A stretch of 64,000 nt of DNA, from the NCBI GenBank assembly GCA_020860245.1, contig JAJBUQ010000008.1, positions 257,228 through 321,227 on the forward strand. Reading direction: 5' to 3'. A program made the position numbers and the translations under genes. This document shows, one piece after another, positions 1-9,817 of the stretch. Positions within the stretch are counted from its first letter, which is position 1, and the number at the start of each line of letters is the position of its first letter. This DNA is from Rikenellaceae bacterium (GTDB lineage: Bacteria; Bacteroidota; Bacteroidia; Bacteroidales; Rikenellaceae). The notes under the pieces were generated by a model, which made no database searches, was not told the origin of the DNA, and saw only the letters and a program-made list of their open reading frames with translations.

Positions 1-867
1 AAACAACCAGACGTTTACAATCCTCTGTCTATAAGAATATATTACTACGAGCGCCAACGACAATGCGATCGAGACCAGCAGGGATATGTTAAGCGATATA
101 TCCACGTCAGCAAATTTACCTCCGAAGTATATCAGGGCGGTAACCAATGCCACAGCAGCGGCATATATCGCCTTGCTCTTCCATCTTCCGTTGACGAATC
201 CTTCGGCCAGAAGACACGCTGCGAAGAGCATGATCGTAAGCGGCAGTGGCTCGATGAGGAATGAAAAAATAAATAGTGCTATCAGCAGGAATACCGCGAT
301 ATACACCCATCCGTTGAATCCCTCCCTGAACAGCATGAACGCGAACGCTCCGTAGACCAGTGCAGATCCCGTATCGTTTTGTAAGATAATGATTATCGCC
401 GGGAGGAACAGGAGCGATATTATTGTGAAGAGCGACTTCAGGTCGTGGACGTTGAAAGAATAGGAACTCATTGCGCGTGCAAGCGCCAGTGATGCGGTAA
501 ACTTCACAAATTCGACTGGCTGTATACGAATCGGGCCGATCTCGTACCATGCCTTCGCTCCGTTCACCTCCTTCCCGAAGACGAACATACCCAGAAGCGC
601 GAGTATCGACAGCCAGTATAGCGGATAAGCGAGTATATGGTAATATTTATCGTCGATCAGGAGGACGGATATACCGATAAAGAACGAAACCCCTATCCAT
701 ATCAGTTGGACTCCGGACCGCTGCGAGAGGTCGAAAAATCCGGTAGTAGATTCGTTGTACACAGCGGCATATATATTTACGAGTCCGAGCGTGACCATCG
801 CAAGATATATTAACACCACACTCCAGTCGATCCCTAAGAATGCTGTCCGTTCGCCTCTACTGACCAT
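1..867 (-). CDS. rodA: RodA, SEDS peptidoglycan glycosyltransferase (3' part beyond window edge)
   Basis: RodA polymerises lipid II glycan strands in the cytoplasmic membrane as partner of PBP2 in the elongasome. An open frame runs without stop from ATG at 867 to the window edge, giving 289 codons. The translation is strongly hydrophobic, with membrane segments near residues 15-35, 50-70 and 80-97 and more beyond, and carries the family stretch GAKAWYEIGPIRIQPVEF near residues 104-121. The start overlaps the last codons of mrdA by 11 nt, indicating translational coupling at the end of the mre operon. The C-terminus is missing because the window ends, not because the gene is broken. FtsW is the alternative, but the mrdA neighbour favours RodA. 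Confidence 0.93.
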   Translation of the reverse strand, partial: MVSRGERTAFLGIDWSVVLIYLAMVTLGLVNIYAAVYNESTTGFFDLSQRSGVQLIWIGVSFFIGISVLLIDDKYYHILAYPLYWLSILALLGMFVFGKEVNGAKAWYEIGPIRIQPVEFVKFTASLALARAMSSYSFNVHDLKSLFTIISLLFLPAIIIILQNDTGSALVYGAFAFMLFREGFNGWVYIAVFLLIALFIFSFLIEPLPLTIMLFAACLLAEGFVNGRWKSKAIYAAAVALVTALIYFGGKFADVDISLNISLLVSIALSLALVVIYSYRQRIVNVWLF

Positions 868-2665
868 ACGCCTTGCTATAATTAATATTTATCCCCCTGA
901 CTCTATCATAAACATCCTGACTCTGCACCTCCCCCGTAAGATACTGTTCGAGAAGAAGTTTAGCCAACGGCACAGCAATAGTGGCTCCAAAGCCCCCGTT
1001 CTCGATATATACCGATATCGCAATCTTCGGATCGTCGAGCGGTGCGAAGCACGCGAATGTAGAGTGGTCGTTTCCCTGCGGATTCTGAGCGGTGCCTGTC
1101 TTCCCGCATACATCCCAACCCTTAACAAAGGCGCCTGTCGCAGTTCCCCACTCGTTCACAGCCTTCCACATCGCATTCGCTACCACGTCGAAGTGTTTTT
1201 TCTCGACTTTGGAGTAATGCCTTTCGTAGAACCGGTTGTCGATAGAATCCCTCCCTTCTATAGATTTTACCACGTGAGGTATATAATAATAGCCTCTGTT
1301 AGCAACCGTGGCAACGAGATTGGCAACTTGAAGAGGAGTGGCTCCGATCTCTCCCTGTCCTATCGCCAAAGAGAGGATCGTCATGGAACTCCAACTCCCT
1401 CTGTAAATCCTGTCGTAACGTTCACGGGTGGGAAGCGTACCGTTTATCTCACTTCGGAAATCGGAGTCGAGTTTACGTCCGAATCCGAAGCTCTCGACAT
1501 AATCGTACCACACGTCGAATCCGTCCTTAACGCTTCCGTATTTAGAGTTATCTACAAGATTACGGAACGTGTAGCAGAAGTATGCGTTGCAGGATGTCTG
1601 CAGCGCAGCTGTAAGATTGACCGGAGAGTGGTGTCCGTGGCATTTGACTCCGCGTCCGTAAGGATATCCATGGTTACATGGATAGCTGTCGGATGCGGAG
1701 TTAGTACCCTCCTGCAACGATATTAGCGCATTTACCAACTTGAAGGTCGAACCGGGCGGATACCACGACTGCACCGCACGGTTGATAAGAGGTCTGTACG
1801 GATCGCGCAGCAATTCCGCATAGTTGTTGCCTAACTGGCGTCCGACGAGCTTATCGGGGTCGTACGTCGGGCTGCTGGCCATTACGAGAATCTCTCCTGT
1901 CGCGGGCTCGATGGCAACTACGCTTCCCACCTTACCTTCGAGCAATTCCTCGGCAAGAGCCTGAAGCCTGCTGTCGATCGTACACACGATAGAGGCTCCC
2001 GGCACTGCAAGAGAATCGTACATTCCGTCTGCATACGAGCCCTTAGGGATGCCATGGACATCGACCAATTGAATTTTAACCCCCTTCTCTCCCCTAAGAT
2101 ATTTCTCATAAGCAGATTCTATACCACTGACTCCGATATAATCCCCGCTTCGATAGTAAGGATCCGCTTCTATGTTTTTCTGATTTACTTCCCCTACATA
2201 TCCAAGAAGATTCCCTGCGATTTTTCGAGGATAAGATCTTACGGTTCTATACTGAGTATAAAATCCGGGGAAGTTGAACTCGTCGAACTTTAATTTTGTC
2301 TCCTTAGGCAGCTGTTTGAATAGTACCGACGGGCGCCTCTGGGAATAATTTTCAGCTTTTTTATATTCCCTGTGGAATATCTCCATATCTATTCCCAAAA
2401 CCTGACACAGCAGTGCGGTATCCAGCCCTTTTGTGTCGCGCGGAACGACCATAAGATCGTAAGTCTCTCTGCTTTGGATGAGGAATTCGCCGTTACGGTC
2501 ATACACCTCTCCCCGCGGAGGGTACTGTACTTCGTGGCGTAGAACGTTGTTATTGGCAAAAATTTTATATCTGTCATCGAGAATCTGAAGATGGAACAGA
2601 CGTGCCAGTATAATTACTGCCACAAGTATCACAAAAATCTTCAGAACCAATGCACGTGAATTCAT
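857..2665 (-). CDS. mrdA: Penicillin-binding protein 2, elongation transpeptidase
   Basis: Class B PBP that cross-links peptidoglycan during side-wall growth. The 602 residues show one N-terminal membrane anchor (about residues 7-24), the dimerisation region with PPRGEVYDRNG, and a C-terminal transpeptidase domain with the active-site SxxK motif in PPGSTFK (about residue 305) and the KTGTAQ box near the C-terminus. Length is normal for the family. It lies between mreD (6-nt gap upstream) and rodA (11-nt overlap downstream), so it belongs to the elongasome operon. All catalytic motifs I looked for are present. Confidence 0.96.
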   Translation of the reverse strand: MNSRALVLKIFVILVAVIILARLFHLQILDDRYKIFANNNVLRHEVQYPPRGEVYDRNGEFLIQSRETYDLMVVPRDTKGLDTALLCQVLGIDMEIFHREYKKAENYSQRRPSVLFKQLPKETKLKFDEFNFPGFYTQYRTVRSYPRKIAGNLLGYVGEVNQKNIEADPYYRSGDYIGVSGIESAYEKYLRGEKGVKIQLVDVHGIPKGSYADGMYDSLAVPGASIVCTIDSRLQALAEELLEGKVGSVVAIEPATGEILVMASSPTYDPDKLVGRQLGNNYAELLRDPYRPLINRAVQSWYPPGSTFKLVNALISLQEGTNSASDSYPCNHGYPYGRGVKCHGHHSPVNLTAALQTSCNAYFCYTFRNLVDNSKYGSVKDGFDVWYDYVESFGFGRKLDSDFRSEINGTLPTRERYDRIYRGSWSSMTILSLAIGQGEIGATPLQVANLVATVANRGYYYIPHVVKSIEGRDSIDNRFYERHYSKVEKKHFDVVANAMWKAVNEWGTATGAFVKGWDVCGKTGTAQNPQGNDHSTFACFAPLDDPKIAISVYIENGGFGATIAVPLAKLLLEQYLTGEVQSQDVYDRVRGININYSKAYGQ

Positions 2666-2671
2666 TACAAA

Positions 2672-3190
2672 TTATAAGGCTTTAGAGCGTTTGAAAAGAA
2701 AAATCAATTGTATGAAATAAACCGCTATCAGAGTAGATGCCGTATTAACGAGAATTTTTAAGAGAGTATATCCGAAGCCTGCGAATGACATGGATTCAAG
2801 CATAAAAAATGTTGTGCAATGCAAAAAAACCATCAGGAAGGAATAATTAAGGAATTTCACTATTCCGAGCTTATGGAGGTTAGGAACCCCTCCTTCGTCG
2901 ACCTCGTCCTTTAGCAGGAACAGTCTTATCAGCGCAGGGCGGAGAAACGCGACGAAGACGGTCGCCATGACATTGATTCCGGGAGTTCCCATGAATACAT
3001 CCATCATAACACCGGTAAACAGTCCGAGGAGGAGAAGTTTATAATCGCTGAGATCGACAGGAAGAAGAATAATAAACGCCAGATAGATGAACGGATTCAT
3101 AAAATAGCCTACATGCAGATTATTAAAAAGAAAAATCTGCAAGAACGCGACTACAATGAAGAGTATCGAATATTCTATGAATCTAAGCAT
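2672..3190 (-). CDS. mreD: MreD, rod shape-determining membrane protein
   Basis: Small integral membrane component of the Mre elongasome. The 172-residue product is nearly all hydrophobic, with about five membrane segments, and has no soluble domain. Its ATG overlaps the mreC stop codon by one base (TAATG arrangement), indicating translational coupling. MreD sequences are poorly conserved, so the assignment rests on size, topology and position between mreC and mrdA. Confidence 0.9.
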   Translation of the reverse strand: MLRFIEYSILFIVVAFLQIFLFNNLHVGYFMNPFIYLAFIILLPVDLSDYKLLLLGLFTGVMMDVFMGTPGINVMATVFVAFLRPALIRLFLLKDEVDEGGVPNLHKLGIVKFLNYSFLMVFLHCTTFFMLESMSFAGFGYTLLKILVNTASTLIAVYFIQLIFLFKRSKAL

Positions 3191-4011
3191 TACCTGTAAC
3201 TATCCTCCAATTCCTGTTTATCGTCCATATCGGTGTAATATATCAGAACCATGTTATTCAGCGCTCCCATTCTCGCAAGAAGCTCCACGCGCGCCTCGTA
3301 ATAGGTTCCGTTTATAAGTTCGAAGCTCTTTACTGTCCCTATATTTATCCCTTCCGGAAACCGCGATGAAAATTCGGTCGTCACAACCGTATCGCCGATC
3401 TTAATGTCCGCATATTTAGGCACTTCCGAAAAAACCACTTCGTCGTATTTTTTCGCATCCCAGAAGACGGAACCGGATGAATTGTTGTCCCCTTTGATTT
3501 TACCGCTGGTTTTAAATTTTGTGTTCAGAATGGACATCGCTATGGAGAATTTATTATTGCTCTCCATAACGTAGCCTGCCACCGCTCCATCCGATACCAC
3601 AGCGGAATTCGGTCTGATTCCGTGATTAATCCCTTTGTTCAGGATCATGAAATTCTCCGCACGGTTAATACTGTTATTTACGACCTTAGCAGTGCCGTAC
3701 TCGTAGACTGCAAGGCTATCCGGGAGCTTAAGTTCCGGAAAAAAACGTCCGTATTCCTCGTATTTCGCAAGTTCGCCGCGAAGATTGGCAACCTCTTCCG
3801 TAAGTTTTTTATTCTCACTTCCAAGATAAAAGTACTGCCTGACGTCGGCAAAGGCAGAGTAGACGCCGCCGGTCAGACTGTTGGATATACTAAGCATTCT
3901 CGCCTGACTGTATCCCGAGCTATCGGAGTAGTATCTAAATGCGAGAACCTCTATAACGATGAACAGGAACACATATCCTATCCTCTTCAAAAACAGAAAG
4001 AATCTGTACAT
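3190..4011 (-). CDS. mreC: MreC, rod shape-determining periplasmic scaffold
   Basis: MreC links MreB to PBP2 on the periplasmic side. The 273-residue protein has one N-terminal membrane helix (about residues 9-26), a coiled-coil stretch near residues 63-85 (EVANLRGELAKYEEY), then a beta-rich MreC domain containing NSAVVSDGAVAGYVMESNN. Downstream mreD starts on its stop codon; upstream mreB ends 21 nt away. Length is typical. Confidence 0.95.
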   Translation of the reverse strand: MYRFFLFLKRIGYVFLFIVIEVLAFRYYSDSSGYSQARMLSISNSLTGGVYSAFADVRQYFYLGSENKKLTEEVANLRGELAKYEEYGRFFPELKLPDSLAVYEYGTAKVVNNSINRAENFMILNKGINHGIRPNSAVVSDGAVAGYVMESNNKFSIAMSILNTKFKTSGKIKGDNNSSGSVFWDAKKYDEVVFSEVPKYADIKIGDTVVTTEFSSRFPEGINIGTVKSFELINGTYYEARVELLARMGALNNMVLIYYTDMDDKQELEDSYR

Positions 4012-4032
4012 ATCCTGTCCGGCTTAAGCCGT

Positions 4033-5055
4033 CTATTTCATAAGGAACTGGAACTTATTTATGTTCTTAAGAGCTATTCCCGTACCGCGAGCCACGGCCC
4101 TTAACGGATCTTCCGACACATGGAACGGAATGTTGGTCTTCTCCTGCAATCTTTTATCGAGCCCCCTGAGCAGTCCGCCGCCTCCGGCAAGGTAAATGCC
4201 TTCTTTAACGATATCCGCATATAACTCCGGCGGTATCTGTTCAAGCACCTTCATGATGGCGGCGTCGACCTTCACGAGAGATTTTTCGAGTGCATAAGCG
4301 ATTTCCTGATACGATATGGCTATGGTCGAAGGGAGGGAGGTCAGAATGTTCGGTCCCGTAAATACAAATTCTTCGACAGGCTCGTCAAGCTCTTGTACGG
4401 CAGCTCCGATAGCTATCTTTATCTCTTCGGCCGTACGCTCTCCTACCCTTACGTTATGCTGTTGTCTTATATAAGTCTGTATATCGTCGGTAAATACGTC
4501 TCCTGCGACGTTGATACTCTCGCTACACACGATCCCTCCGAGGGAAATAACAGCGATCTCGGTGGTACCTCCGCCTATATCTACTACCATGTGTCCTTCC
4601 GGCGCTTCGACATCCAGACCGATGCCCAGCGCGGCAGCCATAGGTTCGTATATCATGTAGACTTCGCGTCCTCCGGCATGCTCCGCAGAATCTCTCACCG
4701 CACGTATCTCCACATTCGTACTACCGGAAGGGATACATATCACCATCCTTAACGAAGGGCTGAACATGCTGTTGTGCGATTTTATCATTTTAATCATACC
4801 GCGGATCATGAGTTCCGCAGCGTTGAAGTCTGCGATCACTCCGTCGCGCAACGGTCTGACGGTTTTGATATTCTGGTGGGTTTTACCGTGCATCTGGTGC
4901 GCCTGATTGCCAATCGCTACCAGTTTGCCCGAATGTTGGTCGAGGGCCACGATAGAGGGCTCGTCCACTACTATTTTACCGTTATGTATTATCAATGTAT
5001 TGGCTGTACCGAGATCCATCGCCAACTCTTGTGTCAAAAACGAGAATAATCCCAT
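4033..5055 (-). CDS. mreB: MreB, actin-like rod shape protein
   Basis: Cytoplasmic actin homologue that directs the elongasome along the membrane. The 340 residues contain the ATPase motifs: phosphate 1 DLGTANTLI near residue 16, phosphate 2 DIGGGTTEIAVI near residue 165, and the adenosine motif GGGGLLRGLD near residue 291. It follows purH by 28 nt and is the first of the mre genes, an order common in Bacteroidales. Full length, no anomalies. Confidence 0.98.
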   Translation of the reverse strand: MGLFSFLTQELAMDLGTANTLIIHNGKIVVDEPSIVALDQHSGKLVAIGNQAHQMHGKTHQNIKTVRPLRDGVIADFNAAELMIRGMIKMIKSHNSMFSPSLRMVICIPSGSTNVEIRAVRDSAEHAGGREVYMIYEPMAAALGIGLDVEAPEGHMVVDIGGGTTEIAVISLGGIVCSESINVAGDVFTDDIQTYIRQQHNVRVGERTAEEIKIAIGAAVQELDEPVEEFVFTGPNILTSLPSTIAISYQEIAYALEKSLVKVDAAIMKVLEQIPPELYADIVKEGIYLAGGGGLLRGLDKRLQEKTNIPFHVSEDPLRAVARGTGIALKNINKFQFLMK

Positions 5056-5083
5056 ATTTTTATTGGGTTTTATGTATTATCTA

Positions 5084-6604
5084 CTAATGTTTGAAGTGTC
5101 TGAGACCTGTGAACAGCATCGCCATACCGTTGTCGTTGCAGTAGTCGATGGAGTCCTGGTCCCTTACCGAACCACCGGGCTGAACGACAGCTACGACACC
5201 TTCCCCTTTGGCAAGTTCAACGCAGTCCGAGAACGGGAAGAACGCATCGGAAGCCATAACCGAACCTTCGAGTCGGAATCCGAACGACTTAGCCTTAGCC
5301 ACAGCTTGTTTAAGGGCATCGACTCTCGATGTCTGTCCTATGCCGCTTGCCAGAAGTGTGTTATCCTTAGCAAATACAATCGCATTCGATTTTGAGTGTT
5401 TAACGATCTTATTCGCGAAGACGAGATCCTTCATCTCCTGTTCCGTTATATCTTTATCTGTCGCACATTTAGGTTCGCCGTCCACCCCTCCGAGCTGGTT
5501 GTCGCGATCCATTACCGCAACTCCGTTAAGCAGCGAGCGGAACTGAACCTTTGGCAGTTCGAAAGATTTGATCTTAAGAATTATTCTGTTCTTTTTAGTC
5601 TTGAGTATATCGAGAGTGCCATCAGCATAGGATGGTGCGATTATTATTTCACTAAATAACTTCGTAACCTCTTCCGTGGTCGCTTTGTCCATCTCGCGGT
5701 TGCAGATCAATACACCTCCGAACGCGGACACCGGATCGCATTCGAGCGCAGCTACGTACGCTTCCGCAAGAGTAGGCCTTGTAGCTACACCGCAGGCATT
5801 GTTGTGTTTTATAATTACGAATGTCGGATCGTCGAACTCGTTGATAAGGGCAACCGCGGCGTCTATATCGAGCATATTGTTGTAGGATATCTCCTTACCG
5901 TTGTACTGTTCGAACATCTCGTCGAGATTGCCGTAGAACGCGGCCTTCTGATGAGGGTTCTCTCCGTACCGAAGTGATCGCCCGCCACTTACGCTCGATT
6001 TAAATGCAGGGATATCCTCTTTGGCGTTGAAGTATTCAAATATCGCACTGTCGTAATGGGAACTTACATTGAACGCCTGAGCTGCAAAGTATCTGCGCTG
6101 TTCGAGTGTAGTCGCTCCGTTCTGTTTGGTAATTATGTCGTAGAATTCTGCATACTGATCCACGGACGGTATAATTACCACGTCCTTATGGTTCTTCGCG
6201 GCAGCCCTGATAAGGGAGATGCCTCCTATATCTATTTTTTCGATAACTGCCTGTTCTTCCGCACCTGACGCCACCGTCTCTTCGAACGGATAAAGATCGA
6301 CGATAACGAGGTCGATTTCCGGAATTTCATATTGTCCTAACTGCTCAATATCTCCTCCATTATCCCTGCGCGCGAGGATTCCTCCGAAGACCTTAGGGTG
6401 AAGTGTTTTAACGCGCCCGCCCAGAATCGAAGGGTATCCCGTAAGATCCTCGACCGCAGTCGCTTCGGCTCCTATACTTTTAATAAATTCCAGAGTTCCT
6501 CCGGTAGAATATATTTTAACGCCCTGCTCCGAGAGAGCCTTCACGATCCGGTCCAAACCGTCCTTGTAATACACTGAAATAAGTGCGCTCTTTATCTTTT
6601 TCAC
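5084..6604 (-). CDS. purH: PurH, AICAR transformylase / IMP cyclohydrolase
   Basis: Bifunctional enzyme of the last two steps of IMP synthesis. The N-terminal MGS-like cyclohydrolase domain starts KSALISVYYKDGLD; the transformylase domain has SLRYGENPHQKAAFYG, KHNNACGVA and the C-terminal GGSVRDQD. I place the start at GTG 6604 (about 506 residues, the usual Bacteroidales length) rather than the in-frame TTG at 6637, because that TTG is part of a TATCTTTG promoter box (6634-6641) and would not be transcribed. It heads the operon leading into mreB. Confidence 0.95.
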   Translation of the reverse strand: MKKIKSALISVYYKDGLDRIVKALSEQGVKIYSTGGTLEFIKSIGAEATAVEDLTGYPSILGGRVKTLHPKVFGGILARRDNGGDIEQLGQYEIPEIDLVIVDLYPFEETVASGAEEQAVIEKIDIGGISLIRAAAKNHKDVVIIPSVDQYAEFYDIITKQNGATTLEQRRYFAAQAFNVSSHYDSAIFEYFNAKEDIPAFKSSVSGGRSLRYGENPHQKAAFYGNLDEMFEQYNGKEISYNNMLDIDAAVALINEFDDPTFVIIKHNNACGVATRPTLAEAYVAALECDPVSAFGGVLICNREMDKATTEEVTKLFSEIIIAPSYADGTLDILKTKKNRIILKIKSFELPKVQFRSLLNGVAVMDRDNQLGGVDGEPKCATDKDITEQEMKDLVFANKIVKHSKSNAIVFAKDNTLLASGIGQTSRVDALKQAVAKAKSFGFRLEGSVMASDAFFPFSDCVELAKGEGVVAVVQPGGSVRDQDSIDYCNDNGMAMLFTGLRHFKH

Positions 6605-6633
6605 CGTGTGTTGTTTTTTATTTGATTTTGAGC

Positions 6634-6641
6634 ACAAAGAT
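6634..6641 (-). promoter_or_regulatory. -7 promoter element for purH
   Basis: On the minus strand this reads TATCTTTG, an exact match to the Bacteroides TAnnTTTG -7 consensus, about 30 bp upstream of the GTG 6604 start. I do not see a clear -33 TTG at the right distance, so the call rests on the -7 box and position. Confidence 0.6.
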
Positions 6642-6758
6642 ACAAAATCCTTATAATAAATAGGCTATAAAAATTAATATAATAAAACCTTTTTATCGAC
6701 CTATTTTTAACGGATAAATTAAATATATTATCTTTACCTTTTGAATTTAATCCGGAAT

Positions 6759-7766
6759 ATGCCGTATAAGATAAAGAAGGACGCGAAGTTTGCCGTGATA
6801 GGGCATGGAAGCTGGGCAACCGCACTCGTGAAAATAATACTTGAGAACGATACCGACGTGGGTTGGTATATCCGCAACGAGGAGGTATTGGAATATGTGA
6901 AGAAGCACAAAACCAATCCTAAATATCTGCGGGACGTACACTTTTATACGCCACACCTTAAGATGTCGAGCGATATTAACGAGGTAGTAAAGAACGCTGA
7001 TATTATAATACTCGCGGCTCCTTCGGCATTCCTCAAAGAGATAATGTCTCCGCTTACGGAGTCGTTCGAAGATAAATTCGTGGTATCGGCTATTAAGGGG
7101 ATTATTCCGGGCGAATACATAACCGTGGCGGAGTACCTGAACCAATCGTACGGATTGCCATTCGACCAGATAGGAATAGTTTCCGGCCCATGTCATGCGG
7201 AAGAGGTCGCGCTGGAGAGACTCTCGTACCTTACTGCAGTCTGCAAGGATATAGATAATTCGCGGATACTGGGCGATAAGATACGCACATGGTATATCAA
7301 CGTAAGTTATTCGACGGATATTTACGGTACGGAATATGCGACCGTACTCAAAAATATATACGCCATAGCGGTCGGAATGTGCATCGGACAAGGATACGGA
7401 GATAATTTTATCGCCGTACTTATTTCGAATTCAGCAATGGAGATGGAACGCTTCTTAAACGAGACTTATCCTTCCGACAGGAATATTAACGCATCGGTAT
7501 ATCTCGGAGATCTTCTCGTAACTTCTTATTCGCAATTCAGCCGCAACCGCACATTCGGACTAATGGTTGGCAAGGGCTACTCCGTTAAGAATGCGCAGAT
7601 AGAGATGAGTATGGTAGCGGAGGGATATTACGCAGCTTACTGTATAAACCAGATCAATAAAAAAAAGAAGATCCGCCTGCCTATCGCGGATACGGTTTAC
7701 AGAATTTTATATGAAGGTGCGAATCCGGCGGCGGCACTGCTGAATCTTACTAAATTTTTAATTTAA
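6759..7766 (+). CDS. gpsA: GpsA, glycerol-3-phosphate dehydrogenase [NAD(P)+]
   Basis: Makes sn-glycerol-3-phosphate from dihydroxyacetone phosphate for phospholipid synthesis, in the cytoplasm. The N-terminal Rossmann motif is [16 protein letters not shown], a variant of GxGxWGTAL. The C-terminal domain has the catalytic lysine region [22 protein letters not shown] and SRNRTFG. Start placed at ATG 6759 (335 residues); an upstream TTG at 6741 is in frame but has no support. It is transcribed divergently from purH and followed 34 nt later by pgi. Confidence 0.94.
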   Translation: MPYKIKKDAKFAVIGHGSWATALVKIILENDTDVGWYIRNEEVLEYVKKHKTNPKYLRDVHFYTPHLKMSSDINEVVKNADIIILAAPSAFLKEIMSPLTESFEDKFVVSAIKGIIPGEYITVAEYLNQSYGLPFDQIGIVSGPCHAEEVALERLSYLTAVCKDIDNSRILGDKIRTWYINVSYSTDIYGTEYATVLKNIYAIAVGMCIGQGYGDNFIAVLISNSAMEMERFLNETYPSDRNINASVYLGDLLVTSYSQFSRNRTFGLMVGKGYSVKNAQIEMSMVAEGYYAAYCINQINKKKKIRLPIADTVYRILYEGANPAAALLNLTKFLI

Positions 7767-7800
7767 CGAACGACAATCAGAAACAAAAAAATATTTTAAA

Positions 7801-9144
7801 ATGGAAAAATTTAAAATTAATATCGACAAGATCTACGGGTTTGTTCCGAAGGGGGAGATCGACTCGATGAAACAGGAGATGGAGGCGTGCAACAGTTTAG
7901 TGCACAGCGGACAAGGTAAGGGAAACGACTTTCTCGGATGGGTAAATCTTCCGTCGTCGATTACCGACAAACAGTTCAGCGCTATAAAAAAGGCAGCCAA
8001 GAACCTGAGAGAGAATGCCGAAGTAATCATTGTTATCGGCATCGGGGGATCTTATCTGGGATCTAAAGCGGTACTGACAGCGCTTGCAGACAACTTCGAC
8101 TTCCTCAAACATAAAAAGAAGGACCCTGTGATTGTGTTTGCCGGGCAAAATATAAGCGAGGATTACATACACGAATTACTTAAAGCGGTGAAGAAGACCG
8201 ATATCGCCGCGATAGTAATTTCCAAATCGGGCACCACGACCGAACCGGCTCTCGCATTCCGGATTATCAAGAACGAAATAGAAAAAAGATACGGCAAGAA
8301 GCAGGCGGCTAAACGAATAGTTGCAGTTACAGATGCGGAGAGGGGCGCACTTAAAACACTCTCTACTCAGGAAGGCTACGAGACATTCGTTATTCCGGAT
8401 AATGTGGGCGGACGCTTTTCTGTATTTACTCCGGTCGGCCTCCTTCCGCTCGCCGCTGCGGGGATAGATATCAAAGAGCTTATCAGAGGTGCTAAGGATA
8501 TGGAGAAGGCTACGGGAGTCGATGTTCCGTTCGAGAATAACCCTGCATGTATCTACGCTGCCGCACGGAATGCTCTTTACAGGAAGGGAATGAAGATAGA
8601 GATTCTCGCGATCTACGAACCTAAATTACTGTATATTGAGGAATGGTGGAAGCAGTTGTACGGAGAGAGTGAAGGCAAAGAAGGCAAGGGAATATTCCCT
8701 GCGAGCGTTACCCTCACCGCAGACCTTCATTCTATGGGGCAATATATACAGGAGGGCGAGAGAACTCTTTTCGAGACGGTTATAAGCATAGATCAACCTC
8801 AGCATGAAGTTATCGTGGAAGAAGACAAAGACAATCTCGACGGACTGAACTTCCTTGCAGGCAAACGCATCAGCGAGATCAACAGAATGGCTGAATTGGG
8901 TACGCAGATAGCTCATATCGACGGCGGCGTACCTAATATACGTATCGAATTGGAAAAAATCAATGAATATACGATAGGAGCGCTGCTCTATTTCTTCGAG
9001 AAGGCTTGCGCGATTAGCGGTTACGCTCTTGGCATCAATCCATTCGATCAACCGGGCGTGGAGGCATATAAGAAAAATATGTTCGCGCTTCTCGACAAAC
9101 CGGGATACGAAAATGAGGGAGAAGAGTTGAGAAAAAGACTATAA
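7801..9144 (+). CDS. pgi: Pgi, glucose-6-phosphate isomerase
   Basis: Interconverts glucose-6-phosphate and fructose-6-phosphate. At 447 residues it is the short form found in Firmicutes and Bacteroidota rather than the roughly 550-residue enterobacterial form. Diagnostic stretches are [29 protein letters not shown] and [16 protein letters not shown]; the C-terminal [13 protein letters not shown] is also present. Probably co-transcribed with gpsA. The mntP promoter lies over its last codons. Confidence 0.97.
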   Translation: MEKFKINIDKIYGFVPKGEIDSMKQEMEACNSLVHSGQGKGNDFLGWVNLPSSITDKQFSAIKKAAKNLRENAEVIIVIGIGGSYLGSKAVLTALADNFDFLKHKKKDPVIVFAGQNISEDYIHELLKAVKKTDIAAIVISKSGTTTEPALAFRIIKNEIEKRYGKKQAAKRIVAVTDAERGALKTLSTQEGYETFVIPDNVGGRFSVFTPVGLLPLAAAGIDIKELIRGAKDMEKATGVDVPFENNPACIYAAARNALYRKGMKIEILAIYEPKLLYIEEWWKQLYGESEGKEGKGIFPASVTLTADLHSMGQYIQEGERTLFETVISIDQPQHEVIVEEDKDNLDGLNFLAGKRISEINRMAELGTQIAHIDGGVPNIRIELEKINEYTIGALLYFFEKACAISGYALGINPFDQPGVEAYKKNMFALLDKPGYENEGEELRKRL

Positions 9145-9157
9145 ACCATTATCTTTG
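9127..9157 (+). promoter_or_regulatory. Promoter for mntP, overlapping the 3' end of pgi
   Basis: TTG at 9127-9129 is followed after 20 bp by TATCTTTG at 9150-9157, a full match to the Bacteroides promoter. Transcription would start near 9164, upstream of the hairpin at 9171-9194, so the hairpin would sit inside the mntP leader. Confidence 0.65.
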
Positions 9158-9170
9158 CGTTATAATATCA

Positions 9171-9198
9171 GCAGGCGGAAGCAATTCCGTCTGCTTTT
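9171..9198 (+). terminator. Intrinsic terminator hairpin between pgi and mntP
   Basis: A 10-bp stem (GCAGGCGGAA with TTCCGTCTGC, one G-U pair) closed by a GCAA tetraloop and followed by TTTT at 9195-9198. It may terminate gpsA-pgi transcripts. Because a promoter lies just upstream, it could also act as an attenuator in the mntP leader. Confidence 0.7.
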
Positions 9199-9212
9199 AT
9201 AAAGACGACAGG

Positions 9213-9806
9213 ATGAACCTAATAACAGTAATGATATTGGCCGCAGGCCTTTGCTTCGATTCCTTTGCCGTATCTCTTTCTTGCGGAATGACATCGAACG
9301 GCACGATCGAGAGGTCGGTTTACATTCGATTCGCCTCAATTCTCGCAATATTTCAGGGAGCCATGCCCCTCGTCGGATGGATGGTAGCCCATAGGTTCAA
9401 GCCCTACATCGAATTCTGCGATCATTGGATAGCCTTCACCTTACTGGTTTTTCTTGGCTATAAAATGATAAAAGATTCGCTGAACAACGATGATGAGATA
9501 CGTTGCAACCCCTTTGTTTTCAATCGCAACTGTATTCTCGGACTTGCGACAAGCATAGATGCCCTGGGGACCGGGATAGCTATGGCTGTGGTCTCGGTAC
9601 AAATAATTCCGGGACAATCTGAAATTCTGAATATAATGCTCGCTGTAAGCATAATAGCCGGCGTAACGTTTCTAAGCTCAATCTCCGGATTATTTATCGG
9701 CAGGAGCGCTTCCCAATCTTTAGGCAGGAAGGCTGTTATGACAGGAGGGATAACATTGATATTAATAGGAACTAAGATCCTTGTAGAGCATCTGTTTTTC
9801 CTGTAG
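9213..9806 (+). CDS. mntP: MntP-family manganese efflux pump
   Basis: Predicted inner-membrane Mn2+ exporter. The 197-residue product has about six membrane segments and the two conserved acidic motifs of the family: LCFDSFAVSLSCG near residue 13 and SIDALGTGIAMAV near residue 111. Length is slightly above the usual 185-190. The gene has its own apparent promoter and a hairpin leader. No yybP-ykoY (Mn2+) riboswitch is recognisable; the leader is too short. It is convergent with the histidine kinase gene, 11 nt away. Confidence 0.9.
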   Translation: MNLITVMILAAGLCFDSFAVSLSCGMTSNGTIERSVYIRFASILAIFQGAMPLVGWMVAHRFKPYIEFCDHWIAFTLLVFLGYKMIKDSLNNDDEIRCNPFVFNRNCILGLATSIDALGTGIAMAVVSVQIIPGQSEILNIMLAVSIIAGVTFLSSISGLFIGRSASQSLGRKAVMTGGITLILIGTKILVEHLFFL

Positions 9807-9817
9807 TCCTGATTTTA

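Noticed and set aside
1271..1276. CACGTG core as a further parS site
   Set aside because: Only about 10 of 16 positions match parS; the flanks differ and it lies inside mrdA with no symmetry.
755..1726. Long open frame on the plus strand opposite mrdA
   Set aside because: It is antisense to a well-conserved gene, has no family resemblance and arises from codon composition.
2653..2658. CACGTG core near the mrdA start as parS
   Set aside because: Flanks match the consensus at about 3 of 10 positions.
9145..9212. yybP-ykoY manganese riboswitch ahead of mntP
   Set aside because: Leader too short and lacks the family motifs; only a simple hairpin is seen.
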